Part shown: positions 12,031 through 22,736 of the stretch, piece after piece | Layout: every line of letters starts with the position of its first letter | How positions within the stretch are numbered: position 1 is the first letter of the stretch | DNA from: Harmonia axyridis | Lineage: Eukaryota > Arthropoda > Insecta > Coleoptera > Coccinellidae | Reading direction: 5' to 3' | Length of the DNA: 64,000 nt | NCBI RefSeq assembly: GCF_914767665.1 | Contig: NC_059508.1 | Location: 25,729,501-25,793,500, forward strand | The notes under the pieces: generated by a model | The model's database searches: none | What the model saw: only the letters and a program-made list of their open reading frames with translations | Told to the model about the DNA's origin: nothing | Program-made: the position numbers and the translations under genes

Positions 12031-12296
12031 ATCGTATTAAGCCATTCCACATTTTTGATTTCCTCCCACGTGGTAAGGTCAATGCTGCTGTAACCAAAAC
12101 TGGACGGTTGACTTCTGTTGTTGATTTCATTCGTTTGTTATTTCCTTCAATGTTTCTTACTCTAACACTTTCTGTCGTATTGCTGAGGGATGAAAGCTTG
12201 ACACACGTGTCTAAGGAAACCACTTTGGTATAAAGGACTGTTCTTATTTCCTTTTTTTTTGTTTAATCAACAATTATCCGAGTAGGCCATTCCACA
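11865..12296. repeat. Compound 432-bp satellite monomer with divergent half (copy 1)
   Basis: A normal monomer runs to CATCGTATTGCATCGTATTA near 12022-12041 and is then joined to a divergent partial monomer of 154 bp. The divergent part has CACATTTTTGATTTCC, lacks about 32 bp around CTCGGATGTCACGCAGG, and reads AACCAAAACTGGACGGTTGAC, CTTACTCTAACAC, TCTGTCGTATTGCTGAGGGATG. It differs from all other monomers at many sites, so it samples an older or separate lineage of the satellite. Confidence 0.93.
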
Positions 12297-13687
12297 TTGT
12301 TGATTTTCTTGGACTCGGATGTCTCGCAGGTAGCTATAATCTCCCACGTGGTAAGGTCAATGGCCGCTGTAACCACAAATGCACGACTGACTTCTGTTGT
12401 TGATTTCATTTGTTTGTTATTTCCTTCTATGTTTCTCATTCTAACACTTTTCATCGTATTGCACAAGGACGAAAGCTTGACACGCGTGTCTAAGGAAACC
12501 ACTTTGGTATAAGAGACTGTTCTTATTCCCTTCTTTTTGTTTAATGAACAATTATCCAAGTAAGCCATTCCACATTGTTGATTTTCTTGGACTCGGATGT
12601 CACGCAGGTAGCTATAATATCCCACGTGGTAAGGTCAATTGCTGCTGTAACCACAAATGCACTACTGACTTCGGTTGTTGATTTCATTTGTTTGTTATTT
12701 CATTCTATGATTCTCATTCTAACACTTTTCATCGTATTGCACAGGGACGAAAGCTTGACACACGTGCCTTAGGAAACCACTTTGGTATGAGGGAATGTTC
12801 TTATTTCCTTTCTTTTTGTTTAATGAACAATTATCCAAGTAAGCCATTCCACATTGTTGATTTTCTTGGACTCGGATGACACGCGGGTAGCTATAATCTC
12901 CCACGTGGTAAGGTCAATTGCTGCTGTAACCACAATTGGACGGCTGACTTCTGTTGTTGATTTCATTTGTTTGTTATTCCCTTCAATGTTCCTCATTCTA
13001 ACACTTCTCATCGTATTGCACAGGGACGAAAGCTTGACACACGTGTCTAAGGAAACCACTTTGGTATAAGGGACTGTTCTTACTTCATTCTTTCTGTATA
13101 ATGATCAATTATCCAAGTAAGTCATTCCACATTGTTGATTTTCGTGGACTCGGATGTCACGCAGGTATCTATAATCTCCCACGTGGTAAGGTCAATTGCT
13201 GCTGTAATCACAAATGCACGACTGACTTCTGTTGTTGATTTGATTTGTTTGTTATTTCCTTCAATGTTTCTCATTCTAACACTTCTCATCGTATTGCACA
13301 GGGACGAAAGCTTGACACACGTGTCTAAGGAAACCACATTGGTATAAGGGACTGTTCTTATTCCCTTCTTTCTGTATGATGATCAATTATCCAAGTAAGC
13401 CATTCCACATTATTGATTTTCTTGGACTCGGATGACACGCAGGTAGCTATAATCCTTAACGTGGTAAGGTCAATTGCTGCTGTAACCACAAATGCACGAC
13501 TGACTTCTGTTGTTGATTTCATTTGTTTGTTATTTCCTTCAATGTTTCTCATTCTAACACTTTTCATCGTATTGCACAGGGACGAAAGCTTGACACACGT
13601 GTCTAAGTAAACCACTTTGGTATAAGGGACTGTTCTTATTCCCTTCTTTTTGTTTAATGAACAATTATCCAAGTAAGCCATTCCACA
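12297..13687. repeat. Five-monomer block B (copy 1)
   Basis: Monomer starts are 12297, 12575, 12854, 13132 and 13410. Markers in order are GTCTCGCAGG with AATGGCCGC, TGCACTACTGACTTCGG, ACACGCGGGTAGC with ACAATTGGACGG, TTTTCGTGGACTC with GTATCTATAATC, and ATCCTTAACGTGG. The block always follows the divergent monomer and recurs at 36561, 39896 and 42831. Confidence 0.92.
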
Positions 13688-15351
13688 TTGTTGATTTTCT
13701 TGGACTCGGATGACACGCAGGTAGCTATAATCTTTTACGTGGTAAGGTCAATTGCTGCTGTAACCACAAATGCACGACTGACTTCTGTTTTTGATTTCAT
13801 TCGTTTGTTATTTTCTTCAATGTTTCTCATTCTAACACTTTCCATCGTATTGCACAGGGACGAAAGCTTGACACGCGTGTCTAAGGAAACCACTTTGGTA
13901 TAAGGGACTGTTCTTATTCCCTTCTTTTTGTTTAATGAACAATTATCCAAGCCATTCCACATTGTTGATTTTCTTGGACTCGGATGTCACGCAGGTAGCT
14001 ATAATCTCCCACGTGGTGAGGTCAATTGCTGCTGTAACCACAAATGCACGACTGACTTCTGTTGTTGATTTCATTCGTTTGTTATTTTCTTCAATGTTTC
14101 TCATTCTAACACTTTTCATCGTATTGCACAGGGACGAAAGCTTGACACACGTGTCTAAGGAAACCACTTTGGTATAAGGGACTGTTCTTATTCCCTTCTT
14201 TTTGTTCAATCAACAATTATCCAAGTAAGCCATTCCACATTGTTGATTTTCTTGGACTCGGATGTCACGCCGGTAGCTATAATCTCCCACGTGGTAAGGT
14301 CAATTGCTGCTGTAACCACAAATGCACGACTGACTTCTGTTGTTGATTTCATTTGTTTGTTATTTCCTTCAATGTTTCTCATTCTAACACTTTTCATCGT
14401 ATTGCACAGGGACGAAAGCTTGACACGCGTGTCTAAGGAAACCACTTTGGTATAAGGGACTGTTCTTATTTCCTTCGTTTTGTTTAATGAACAATTATCC
14501 AAGTAAGCCGTTCCACACTGTTGATTATCTTGGGCTCGGATGTCACGCAGGTAGCTGTAATCTCCCACGTGGTAAGGTCAATTGCTGCTGTAACCACGAA
14601 TGCACGACTGACTTCTGTTGTTGATTTCATTCGTTTGTTATTTTCTTCAATGATTCTCATTCCAGCACTTTTCATCGTATTGCACAGGGACGAAAGCTTG
14701 ACACGCGTGTCTAAGGAAACCACTTTGGTATAAGGGACTGTTCTTATTCCCTTCTTTTTGTTTAATGAACAATTATCCAAGTAAGCCGTTCCACATTGTT
14801 GATTTTCTTGGGCTCGGATGTCACGCAGGTAGCTGTAATCTCCCACGTGGTAAGGTCAATTGCTGCTGTAACCACGAATGCACGACTGACTTCTGTTGTT
14901 GATTTCATTCGTTTGTTATTTTCTTCAATGTTTCTCATTCTAACACTTTTCATCGTATTGCACAGTGACGAAAGCTTGACACACGTGTCTAAGGAAACCA
15001 CTTTGGTATGAGGGACTGCTCTTCTTCCCTTTTTTCTTTTTGATGAACAATTATCCAAGTAAGCCATTCCACATTGTTGATTTTCTTGGACTAGGATGTC
15101 ACGCAGCTATCTATAATCTCCCACGTGGAAAGGTCAATTGCTGCTGTAACCACAAATGCACGACTGACTTCTGTTGTTGATTTCATTTGTTTGTTATTTC
15201 CTTCTATGTTTCTCATTCTAACACTTTTCATCGTATTGCACAGGGACGAAAGCTTGACACACATGTCTGAGAAAACCACTTTGGTATGAGGGACTGTTCT
15301 TATTCCCTTTTTTTTGTTTAATCAACAATTATCCAAGTGAGCCATTCCACA
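13688..15351. repeat. Six-monomer segment C (left copy)
   Basis: Monomer starts are 13688, 13962, 14240, 14518, 14796 and 15074. Markers are TCTGTTTTTGATTTC, a 4-bp linker deletion (TATCCAAGCCATTCC), CACGCCGG, ACACTGTTGATTATCTTGGG with CATTCCAGCAC, CACAGTGACG with the CTGCTCTTCTTCCC linker, and GCAGCTATCTATAATC. It matches 44222-45885 with a constant offset of 30534 bp. Confidence 0.92.
14796..15073. repeat. Satellite monomer with CTGCTCTTCTTCCC linker
   Basis: The linker reads GGTATGAGGGACTGCTCTTC and then TTTTTTCTTTTTGATGAAC near 15006-15048, unlike the usual GGACTGTTCTTATTCCC. The same linker occurs at about 26668, 45550 and 54441. At three of the four sites the upstream body is the same CACAGTGACG type; at 54441 the body is different, so the linker has moved onto another monomer. 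Confidence 0.9.
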
Positions 15352-15601
15352 TTGTTGATTTTCTTGAACTCGGATGACACGCAGGTAGCTATAATCTCCC
15401 ACGTGGTAAGGTCAATTGCTACTGTAACCACAAATGCACGACTGACTTCTGTTGTTGATTTCATTTGTTTGTTATTTCCTTCTATGTTTCTCATTCTAAC
15501 ACTTTTCATCGTATTGCACAGGGACGAAAGCTTGACACGCGTGTCTAAGGAAACCACTTTTTTTTGTTTAATCAACAATTATCCAAGTAGGCCATTCCAC
15601 A
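15352..15601. repeat. 28-bp linker-deletion monomer (250 bp), copy 4
   Basis: The junction lies near 15555-15570. Together with the next two monomers (15602 and 15880) it forms an 808-bp segment present here but absent from the otherwise matching part of the right array near 45886. Confidence 0.92.
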
Positions 15602-16437
15602 TTGTTGATTTTCTTGGACTCGGATGTCACGCAGGTAGCTATAATCTCCCACGTGGTAAGGTCAATTGCTGCTGTAACCACAAAGGCACGACTGACTTCT
15701 AATGTTGATTTCATTCGTTTGTTATTTTCTTCAATGTTTCTCATTCTAACACTTTTCATCGTATTGCACAGGGACGAAAGCTTGACATGCGTGTCTTAGG
15801 AAACCACTTTGGTATAAGGGACTGTTCTTATTCCCTTTTTTTTGTTTGATCAACAATTATCCAAGTGGGCCATTCCACATTGTTGATTTTCTTGGACTCG
15901 GATATCACGCAGGTAGCTATCATCTCCCACGTGGTAAGGTCAATTGCTGCTGTAACCACAAATGCACGACTGACTTCTGTTGTTGATTTCATTCGTTTGT
16001 TATTTTCTTCAATGTTTCTCATTCTAACACTTTTTTCATCGTATTGCACAGGGACGAAAGCTTGACACGCGTGTCTAAGGAAACCACTTTGGTATAAGGG
16101 ACTGTTCTTATTCCCTTCTTTTTGTTTAATGAACAATTATCCGAATAAGCCATTCCACATTGTTGATTTTCTTGGACTCGGATGTCACGCAGGTAGCTAG
16201 AATCTCCCACGTGGTAATGTCAATTGCTGCTGTAACCACAAATGCACGACTGACTTCTGTTGTTGATTTCATTTGTTTGTTTTTTCCTTCTATGTTTCTC
16301 ATTCTTACACTTTTCATCGTATTGCACAGGGACGAAAGCTTGACACACGTGTCTATGGAAACCACATTCGTAAAAGGGACTGTTCTTACTTCATTCTTTC
16401 TGTATAATGATCAATTATCCAAGTAAGTCATTCCACA
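15602..16437. repeat. Partial 8-mer higher-order repeat (first three monomers)
   Basis: Monomers at 15602, 15880 and 16160 carry the markers of 8-mer positions 1-3: GACATGCGTGTCTTAGG, the two extra T, and TTATCCGAATAAGCC. The next monomer (16438) switches to a different class with GTATCTATAATC. It is a truncated copy joined by recombination. Confidence 0.88.
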
Positions 16438-16715
16438 TTGTTGATTTTCTTGGACTCGGATGTCACGCAGGTATCTATAATCTCCCACGTGGTAAGGTCA
16501 ATTGCTGCTGTTATCACAAATGCACGACTGACTTCTGTTGTTGATTTGATTTGTTTGTTATTTCCTTCAATGTTTCTCATTCTAACACTTCTCATCGTAT
16601 TGCACAGGGACGAAATATTGACACACGTGTCTAAGGAAACCACATTGGTATAAGGGACTGTTCTTATTCCCTTCTTTCTGTATGATGATCAATTATCCAA
16701 GTAAGCCATTCCACA

Positions 16716-18936
16716 TTATTGATTTTCTTGGACTCGGATGACACGCAGGTAGCTAGAATCTTTTACGTGGTAAGGTCAATTGCTGCTGTAACCACAAATG
16801 CACGACTGACTTCTGTTGTTGATTTCATTCGTTTGTTATTTTCTTCAATGTTTCTCATTCTAACACTTTCCATCGTATTGCACAGGGACGAAAGCTTGAC
16901 ACGCGTGTCTAAGGAAACCACTTTGGTATAAGGGACTGTTCTTATTCCCTTCTTTTTGTTTAATGAACAATTATCCGAATAAGCCATTCCACATTGTTGA
17001 TTTTCTTGGACTCGGATGTCACGCAGGTAGCTAGAATCTCCCACGTGGTAATGTCAATTGCTGCTGTAACCACAAATGCACGACTGACTTCTGTTGTTGA
17101 TTTCATTTGTTTGTTTTTTCCTTCTATGTTTCTCATTCTTACACTTTTCATTGTATTGCACAGGGACGAAAGCTTGACACACGTGTCTATGGAAACCACA
17201 TTCGTATAAGGGACTGTTCTTACTTCATTCTTTCTGTATAATGATCAATTATCCAAGTAAGTCATTCCACATTGTTGATTTTCTTGAACTCGGATGTCAC
17301 GCAGGTAGCTATAATCTCCCACGTGGTAAGGTTAATTGCTGCTGAAACCACAAATGCACGACTGACTTCGGTTGTTGATTTCATTTGTTTGTTATTTCAT
17401 TCTATGATTCTCATTCTAACACTTTTCATCGTATTGCACAGGGACGAAAGCTTGACACACGTGTCTAAGGAAACCACTTTGGTATAAGGGAATGTTCTTA
17501 TTTCCTTTCTTTTTGTTTAATGAACAATTATCCAAGTAAGCCATTCCACATTGTTGATTTTCTTGGACTCGGATGACACGCGGGTAGCTATAATCTCCCA
17601 CGTGGTAAGGTCAATTGCTGCTGTAACCACAATTGGACGGCTGACTTCTGTTGTTGATTTCATTTGTTTGTTATTTCCTTCAATGTTCCTCATTCTAACA
17701 CTTCTCATCGTATTGCACAGGGACGAAAGCTTGACACACGTGTCTAAGGAAACCACTTTGGTATAAGGGACTGTTCTTACTTCATTCTTTCTGTATAATG
17801 ATCAATTATCCAAGTAAGTCATTCCACATTGTTGATTTTCTTGGACTCGGATGTCACGCAGGTAGCTGTAATCTCCCACGTGGTAAGGTCAATTGCTGCT
17901 GTAACCACGAATGCACGACTGACTTCTGTTGTTGATTTCATTCGTTTGTTATTTTCTTCAATGTTTCTCATTCTAACACTTCTCATCGTATTGCACAGGG
18001 ACGAAAGCTTGACACACGTGTCTAAGGAAACCACATTGGTATAAGGGACTGTTCTTATTCCCTTCTTTCTGTATGATGATCAATTATCCAAGTAAGCCAT
18101 TCCACATTATTGATTTTCTTGGACTCGGATGACACGCGGGTAGCTATAATCTTTAACGTGGTAAGGTCAATTGCTGCTGTAACCACAAATGCACGACTGA
18201 CTTCTGTTGTTGATTTCATTCGTTTGTTATTTTCTTCAATGTTTCTCATTCTAACACTTTTCATCGTATTGCACAGGGACGAAAGCTTGACACACGTGTC
18301 TAAGGAAACCACTTTGGTATAAGGGACTGTTCTTATTCCCTTCTTTTTGTTTAATGAACAATTATCCAAGTAGGCCATTCATCATTGTTGATTTTCTTGG
18401 ACTCGGATGACACGCAGGTAGCTATAATCTTTTACGTGGTAAGGTCAATTACTGCTGTAACCACAAATGCACGACTGACTTCTGTTATTGATTTCATTCG
18501 TTTGTTATTTTCTTCAATGTTTCTCATTCTAACACTTTATATCGTATTGCACAGGGACGAAAGCTTGACACGCGTGTCTAAGGAAACCACTTTGGTATAA
18601 GGGACTGTTCTTATTCCCTTCTTTTTGTTTAATGAACAATTATCCAAGCCATTCCACATTGTTGATTTTCTTGGACTCGGATGTCACGCAGGTAGCTATA
18701 ATCTCCCACGTGGTGAGGTCAATTGCTGCTGTAACCACAAATGCACGACTGACTTCTGTTGTTGATTTCATTCGTTTGTTATTTTCTTCAATGTTTCTCA
18801 TTCTAACACTTTTCATCGTATTGCACAGGGACGAAAGCTTGACACACGTGTCTAAGGAAACCACTTTGGTATAAGGGACTGTTCTTATTCCCTTCTTTGT
18901 GTTCAATCAACAATTATCCAAGTAAGCCATTCCACA
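16716..18936. repeat. Eight-monomer segment D (left copy)
   Basis: Monomer starts are 16716, 16994, 17272, 17551, 17829, 18107, 18385 and 18659. They match 46999-49219 with a constant offset of 30283 bp. Markers include TTATCCGAATAAGCC, GCTGAAACCACAAATG with TTCGGTTG, ACACGCGGG with ACAATTGGACGG, TAGCTGTAATC, and TATCCAAGCCATTCC. Confidence 0.9.
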
Positions 18937-19489
18937 TTGTTGATTTTCTTGGACTCGGATGTCACGCCGGTAGCTTTAATCTCCCACGTGGTAAGGTCAA
19001 TTGCTGCTGTAACCACAAATGCACGACTGACTTCTGTTGTTGATTTCATTTGTTTGTTATTTGCTTCAATGTTTCTCATTCTAACACTTTTCATCGTATT
19101 GCACAGGGACGAAAGCTTGACACACGTGTCTAAGGAAACCACTTTGGTATAAGGGACTGTTCTTATTCCCTTCTTTTTGTTCAATCAACAATTATCCAAG
19201 TAAGCCATTCCACATTGTTGATTTTCTTGGACTCGGACGTCACGCCGGTAGCTTTAATCTCCCACGTGGTAAGGTCAATTGCTGCTGTAACCACAATTGG
19301 ACGGCTGACTTCTGTTGTTGATTTCATTTGTTTGTTATTTCCTTCAATGTTCCTCATTCTAACACTTTTCATCGTATTGCACAGGGACGAAAGCTTGACA
19401 CACGTGTCTAAGGAAACCACTTTGGTAGGGACTGTTCTTATTCCCTTCTTTTTGTTCAATCAACAATTATCCAAGTAAGCCATTCCACA
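17829..19489. repeat. 6-mer higher-order repeat, 1661 bp, copy 1
   Basis: Monomers at 17829, 18107, 18385, 18659, 18937 and 19215 are followed 1661 bp later by matching monomers at 19490, 19768, 20046 and 20320. The TAGCTGTAATC, ATCTTTAACGTGG, CTTTATATCG and TATCCAAGCCATTCC markers keep their order. The last monomer is a hybrid (CGGACGTCACGCCGG front, ACAATTGGACGG centre) with a 3-bp linker loss (GGTAGGGACTG). Confidence 0.88.
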
Positions 19490-20740
19490 TTGTTGATTTT
19501 CTTGGACTCGGATGTCACGCAGGTAGCTGTAATCTCCCACGTGGTAAGGTCAATTGCTGCTGTAACCACGAATGCACGACTGACTTCTGTTGTTGATTTC
19601 ATTCGTTTGTTATTTTCTTCAATGTTTCTCATTCTAACACTTCTCATCGTATTGCACAGGGACGAAAGCTTGACACACGTGTCTAAGGAAACCACATTGG
19701 TATAAGGGACTGTTCTTATTCCCTTCTTTCTGTATGATGATCAATTATCCAAGTAAGCCATTCCACATTATTGATTTTCTTGGACTCGGATGACACGCAG
19801 GTAGCTATAATCTTTAACGTGGTAAGGTCAATTGCTGCTGTAACCACAAATGCACGACTGACTTCTGTTGTTGATTTGATTTGTTTGTTATTTCCTTCAA
19901 TGTTTCTCATTCTAACACTTTTCATCGTATTGCACAGGGACGAAAGCTTGACACACGTGTCTAAGGAAACCACTTTGGTATAAGGGACTGTTCTTATTCC
20001 CTTCTTTTTGTTTAATGAACAATTATCCAAGTAAGCCGTTCCACATTGTTGATTTTCTTGGACTCGGATGACACGCAGGTAGCTATAATCTTTTACGTGG
20101 TAAGGTCAATTGCTGCTGTAACCACAAATGCACGAATGACTTCTGTTATTGATTTCATTCGTTTGTTATTTTCTTCAATGTTTCTCATTCTAACACTTTA
20201 TATCGTATTGCACAGGGACGAAAGCTTGACACGCGTGTCTAAGGAAACCACTTTGGTATAAGGGACTGTTCTTATTCCCTTCTTTTTGTTTAATGAACAA
20301 TTATCCAAGCCATTCCACATTGTTGATTTTCTTGGACTCGGATGTCACGCAGGTAGCTATAATCTCCCACGTGGTGAGGTCAATTGCTGCTGTAACCACA
20401 AATGCACGACTGACTTCTGTTGTTGATTTCATTCGTTTGTTATTTTCTTCAATGTTTCTCATTCTAACACTTTTCATCGTATTGCACAGGGACGAAAGCT
20501 TGACACACGTGTCTAAGGAAACCACTTTGGTATAAGGGACTGTTTTTATTCCCTTCTTTTTGTTTAATGAACAATTATCCAAGTAAGCCGTTCCACATTG
20601 TTGATTTTCTTGGACTCGGATGACACGCAGGTAGCTATAATCTTTTACGTGGTAAGGTCAATTGCTGCTGTAACCACAAATGCACGACTGACTTCTGTTA
20701 TTGATTTCATTCGTTTGTTATTTTCTTCAATGTTTCTCAT
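19490..20740. repeat. 6-mer higher-order repeat copy 2, truncated at the island
   Basis: Monomers at 19490, 19768, 20046 and 20320 follow copy 1. The final unit (20598) instead repeats the class of 20046, and is cut at 20740 where the satellite ends. Confidence 0.85.
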
Positions 20741-20741
20741 A
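20740..20741. other. Left satellite/island breakpoint
   Basis: The last satellite bases are TGTTTCTCAT, where a normal monomer continues TCTAACAC. The island starts ATGCCTATC. Compared with the preceding monomer, satellite positions equivalent to 20463-20566 (104 bp) are missing between the two edges of the island. Confidence 0.9.
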
Positions 20742-20783
20742 TGCCTATCTGTTTGAAAATTATTATTATTATTATTGAAATTT
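20741..20783. repeat. Island left edge with short TTA-type microsatellite
   Basis: The satellite breaks at TTTCTCAT and non-satellite sequence starts at ATGCCTATCTG. A short TAT/ATT trinucleotide run occupies about 20760-20776. Nothing else is recognisable here. Confidence 0.75.
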
Positions 20784-20828
20784 AATATGAGGCGCACGCG
20801 CACTTCTATATTCTACCTAATAGACTAA

Positions 20829-20963
20829 GGGCCAGTTGCACCATTTGCCTAAACATTAATTAAAAATTTAAACGTTGATTACTCTATGATTTCTCAAGAG
20901 AAATCAGAAATTAATCAATGTTTGAATTTTAATCAATGTTTAGGCAAATGGTGCAACTGGCCC
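20829..20963. mobile_element. Palindromic MITE-like foldback element, copy 1 (135 bp)
   Basis: The element begins GGGCCAGTTGCACCATTTGC and ends with the exact complement. The inverted repeat continues inward through AAACATT/AATGTTT to a centre at GATTTCTCAAGAGAAATC, so nearly the whole element can fold into one hairpin. It has no coding capacity. No clear target-site duplication is visible at the ends. The form fits a non-autonomous DNA-transposon derivative of foldback type; I do not assign a named family. Confidence 0.75.
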
Positions 20964-21060
20964 CCAATATTAGGTATATGGCTCGACCTGTACATAGTTA
21001 AGAAGAAGAAAAATATTCTATGTTCGTCAACCATGCCGGGTTGACAAATTGTAAGTAACC

Positions 21061-21066
21061 TCAGTT
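21061..21066 (+). promoter_or_regulatory. Candidate initiator (TCAGTT), duplicate copy 1
   Basis: TCAGTT fits the arthropod initiator consensus TCAKTY and lies 100 bp upstream of the proposed ATG at 21161. No convincing TATA box or DPE is seen at the right spacing. The match is short, so this is a weak call. Confidence 0.25.
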
Positions 21067-21160
21067 TAGCGAACATTCTTTCAAGAGTTACTTTATAAAC
21101 AGTTGTTGAAGTGATATTTCTAGTGGAAAGTTTCATGTTTGAATAGAAAATTGTTTGAAT

Positions 21161-21166
21161 ATGGAG
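21161..21166 (+). pseudogene. USP10-like coding exon 1 (M-E), upstream duplicate
   Basis: ATGGAG is followed directly by a splice donor GTAATT. It encodes only Met-Glu in phase 0, which joins in frame to exon 2 at 22628. A three-codon upstream frame (ATG TTT GAA TAG, 21135-21146) precedes it. The call rests on the phase match and on the same arrangement in the second duplicate. The short coding length limits confidence. Confidence 0.5.
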
Positions 21167-21528
21167 GTAATTTTTTTAATACTAGCTTAGGGTTGTTTTA
21201 ATTTATTCGAATATTTTCAAATATCAGTTATATTTCATGTAGTTAGTTTTTTTTTATTGGTTTATGGATTTTCAACCATCATAACAAAAAATTTATTACA
21301 ATTCATGAAATTTCGACTTTTTAGTTTGTTTTCATGTTTTCTGGAAGTCATAGACTACTCCATTCAATGAGAAATTGCAGTTTTCCTTAGTTGAAGTTTT
21401 TCCTCGAAATCTCCTTAAGTATAGAATTTGCTTGAGACCCCTCTCTTTTTATATCTACGTAAAATTGACTGAATGAACAAAAAAATATGCGGCGCACGCG
21501 CACTTCTATATTTTACCCAATAGACAAA

Positions 21529-21663
21529 GGGCCAGTTGCACCATTTACCTAAACATTAATTAAAAATTTAAACGTTGATTACTCTATGATTTCTCGAAAG
21601 AAATCAGAAATTAATCAATGTTTAAATTTTAACCAATGTTCAGGCAAATGGTGCAACTTGCCC
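21529..21663. mobile_element. Palindromic MITE-like foldback element, copy 2 (135 bp)
   Basis: It is the same 135-bp hairpin, exactly 700 bp downstream. It is carried by the segmental duplication and is not an independent insertion, because flanks match on both sides. Substitutions (for example TTTACC for TTTGCC on the left and CAACTTGCCC on the right) have opened a few base pairs of the hairpin, as expected for decay without selection. Confidence 0.75.
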
Positions 21664-21760
21664 CTAATATAAGGTATATGGCTCGATCTGTACATAGTTA
21701 AGAAGAAGAAAAATATTCTATGTTCGTCAACCATGCCGGGTTGACAAATTGTAAGTAACC

Positions 21761-21766
21761 TCAGTT
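21761..21766 (+). promoter_or_regulatory. Candidate initiator (TCAGTT), duplicate copy 2
   Basis: The TCAGTT match is conserved 700 bp downstream of the first, 100 bp upstream of the ATG at 21861. Conservation between the copies is expected from duplication alone and adds little support. Confidence 0.25.
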
Positions 21767-21866
21767 TAGCGAACATTCTTCAAAGAGTTACTTTATAAAC
21801 AGTTGTTGAAGTGATATTTCTAGTGGAAAGTTTCATGTTTAAATAGTTAATTGCTTGAATATGGAG

Positions 21867-22627
21867 GTAATTTTTTTAATACTAGCTTAGGGATATTTTC
21901 ATTTATTCGAATATTTCCAAATACCAGTTATATTTTATGTAGTTGTTTTTTTTTATTGGTTTATGAATTTTCAACTTTCTTAACGAAAAATTTATTACAA
22001 TTCAAGAAATTTCGACTTTTTAGTTTCTTTTCATGTTTTCTGGAAGTCATAGACTACTCCATTCAATGAGAAATTGCAGTTTTTCTTAGTTGAAGTTTTT
22101 CCTCGAAAACTCTTCAAGTATAGAGTTTGCTTGAGACCCCTCTCTTTTTATATCTACGTAAATTTGACTGAATGAATAAAAAAATAAAGATTTTTCCGAA
22201 AAACTTTTCATTAGATATCTATAGGAATCTCTTCAACTTATGAACTGTTCAGCTTATACTCAAGTATTGCCATATTGCTGAAATTATCATCAACCAAGCA
22301 TTCTGATAATGCACTAATATACTGGGTGTGCCGTTTGAGATAAGAAGGTAGTAATCTGAAATTGATTAAATTTTCAGCACAAAATTATTATTAGTTTTCC
22401 ATAAACAATAAGCCATCGCGGTGAATCACTCTGTACATCATTATCATTCAGCCTTTTGCTTCCACTGAGGGATATAAATTTCGCCTTACTGGTTTATGAC
22501 TGTTTTGCAATTATCTCTGGCCAAGCGTTTTTATAGACTATTTCAAGGGACTTTGGATATACTATATACAGAAATATTATAATTTCCAAAATGATTTCCA
22601 CTATTATATTGTTATTTTTTTTTTCAG
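21867..22627 (+). other. Intron 1 of the USP10-like fragment
   Basis: This AT-rich interval begins at GTAATTTTTTT and ends with a long pyrimidine/T tract and CAG at 22625-22627. Its first 320 bp belong to the second 700-bp duplicate. The remaining part (about 22187-22610) holds no open frame, repeat or RNA gene that I can recognise. Confidence 0.6.
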
Positions 22628-22736
22628 AATCTACATTTCGTGGAGTTAACTCAGTTAGAAGAAGAAGATAATATATTATTTACCAATTCTAGTGAATACA
22701 AATTACCCTGTAGAGTTGAACAAAAAATTTCTGCAA
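22628..22736 (+). pseudogene. USP10-like exon 2 (109 bp)
   Basis: It is bounded by a T-rich acceptor ending TTTTCAG and a donor A|GTAAGT. In phase 0 it is open throughout and encodes 36 residues beginning NLHFVELTQLEEED, plus one base carried into the next codon. Joined to exon 1 it would give an N-terminus beginning MENLHFVEL. The peptide is acidic and not diagnostic on its own; the assignment rests on its splice phase and on exons 3 and 4. Confidence 0.65.

Larger units (their letters stand above)
1..20740. repeat. 278-bp satellite DNA, left array (75 monomer starts)
   Basis: This is a head-to-tail tandem array whose standard monomer is 278 bp; the first starts fall at 50, 328, 606 and 884. 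Landmarks in the monomer at 50-327 are CTCGGATGTCACGCAGG at 67, the palindrome CCACGTGG at 97-104, a CTGCTGTAACCAC block near 116, a HindIII site AAGCTT at 226-231, the palindrome GACACGCGTGTC at 232-243, and GGTATAAGGG at 259-268. Spacing departs from 278 in recurrent ways: 250, 256, 274/275, 279, 280 and 432 bp. These indel monomers recur at matching places in higher-order repeats, so they are inherited variants and not random errors. The array stops abruptly at 20740 inside a monomer, after TGTTTCTCAT. I do not recognise the satellite as a named family. Confidence 0.98.
20784..21483. repeat. 700-bp direct tandem duplication in the island, copy 1
   Basis: The sequence from AATATG-AGGCGCACGCGC to GACTGAATGAAC recurs 699-700 bp downstream with only scattered substitutions and single-base indels. 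Each copy contains, in order, GGCGCACGCGCAC, a 135-bp foldback element, an AAGAAGAAG tract, a TCAGTT initiator-like site, a tiny ATG-3-codon frame, ATGGAG followed by GTAATT, and a long AT-rich tail. I read it as a duplicated 5' end of the USP10-type gene. Confidence 0.92.
21484..22186. repeat. 700-bp direct tandem duplication in the island, copy 2
   Basis: This is the second copy, starting AATATGCGGCGCACGCGC and ending near AATGAATAAAAAAATAAAG. It lies nearest to the downstream exons, so its first exon is the natural partner of exon 2. Differences from copy 1 are spread along its length, which indicates the duplication is not very recent. Confidence 0.92.

Noticed and set aside
11865..12233. 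122-residue + strand frame across the compound monomer
   Set aside because: It is produced by the 154-bp fusion, which keeps two monomer frames in phase. It recurs only because the block was duplicated.
1..20740. CRISPR array
   Set aside because: There is regular repetition, but the unit is 278 bp of continuous similarity without short repeats separated by unique spacers, and the context is eukaryotic.
20933..21136. 67-residue - strand frame in the island
   Set aside because: It overlaps the end of the foldback element and the candidate promoter region, with no recognisable domain. It is a chance frame in AT-rich DNA.
21851..22069. 72-residue + strand frame at the second first-exon copy
   Set aside because: It starts at a TTG upstream of ATGGAG and runs through the donor GTAATT into intron sequence rich in Phe/Leu/Ser codons. 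It is intron read-through.
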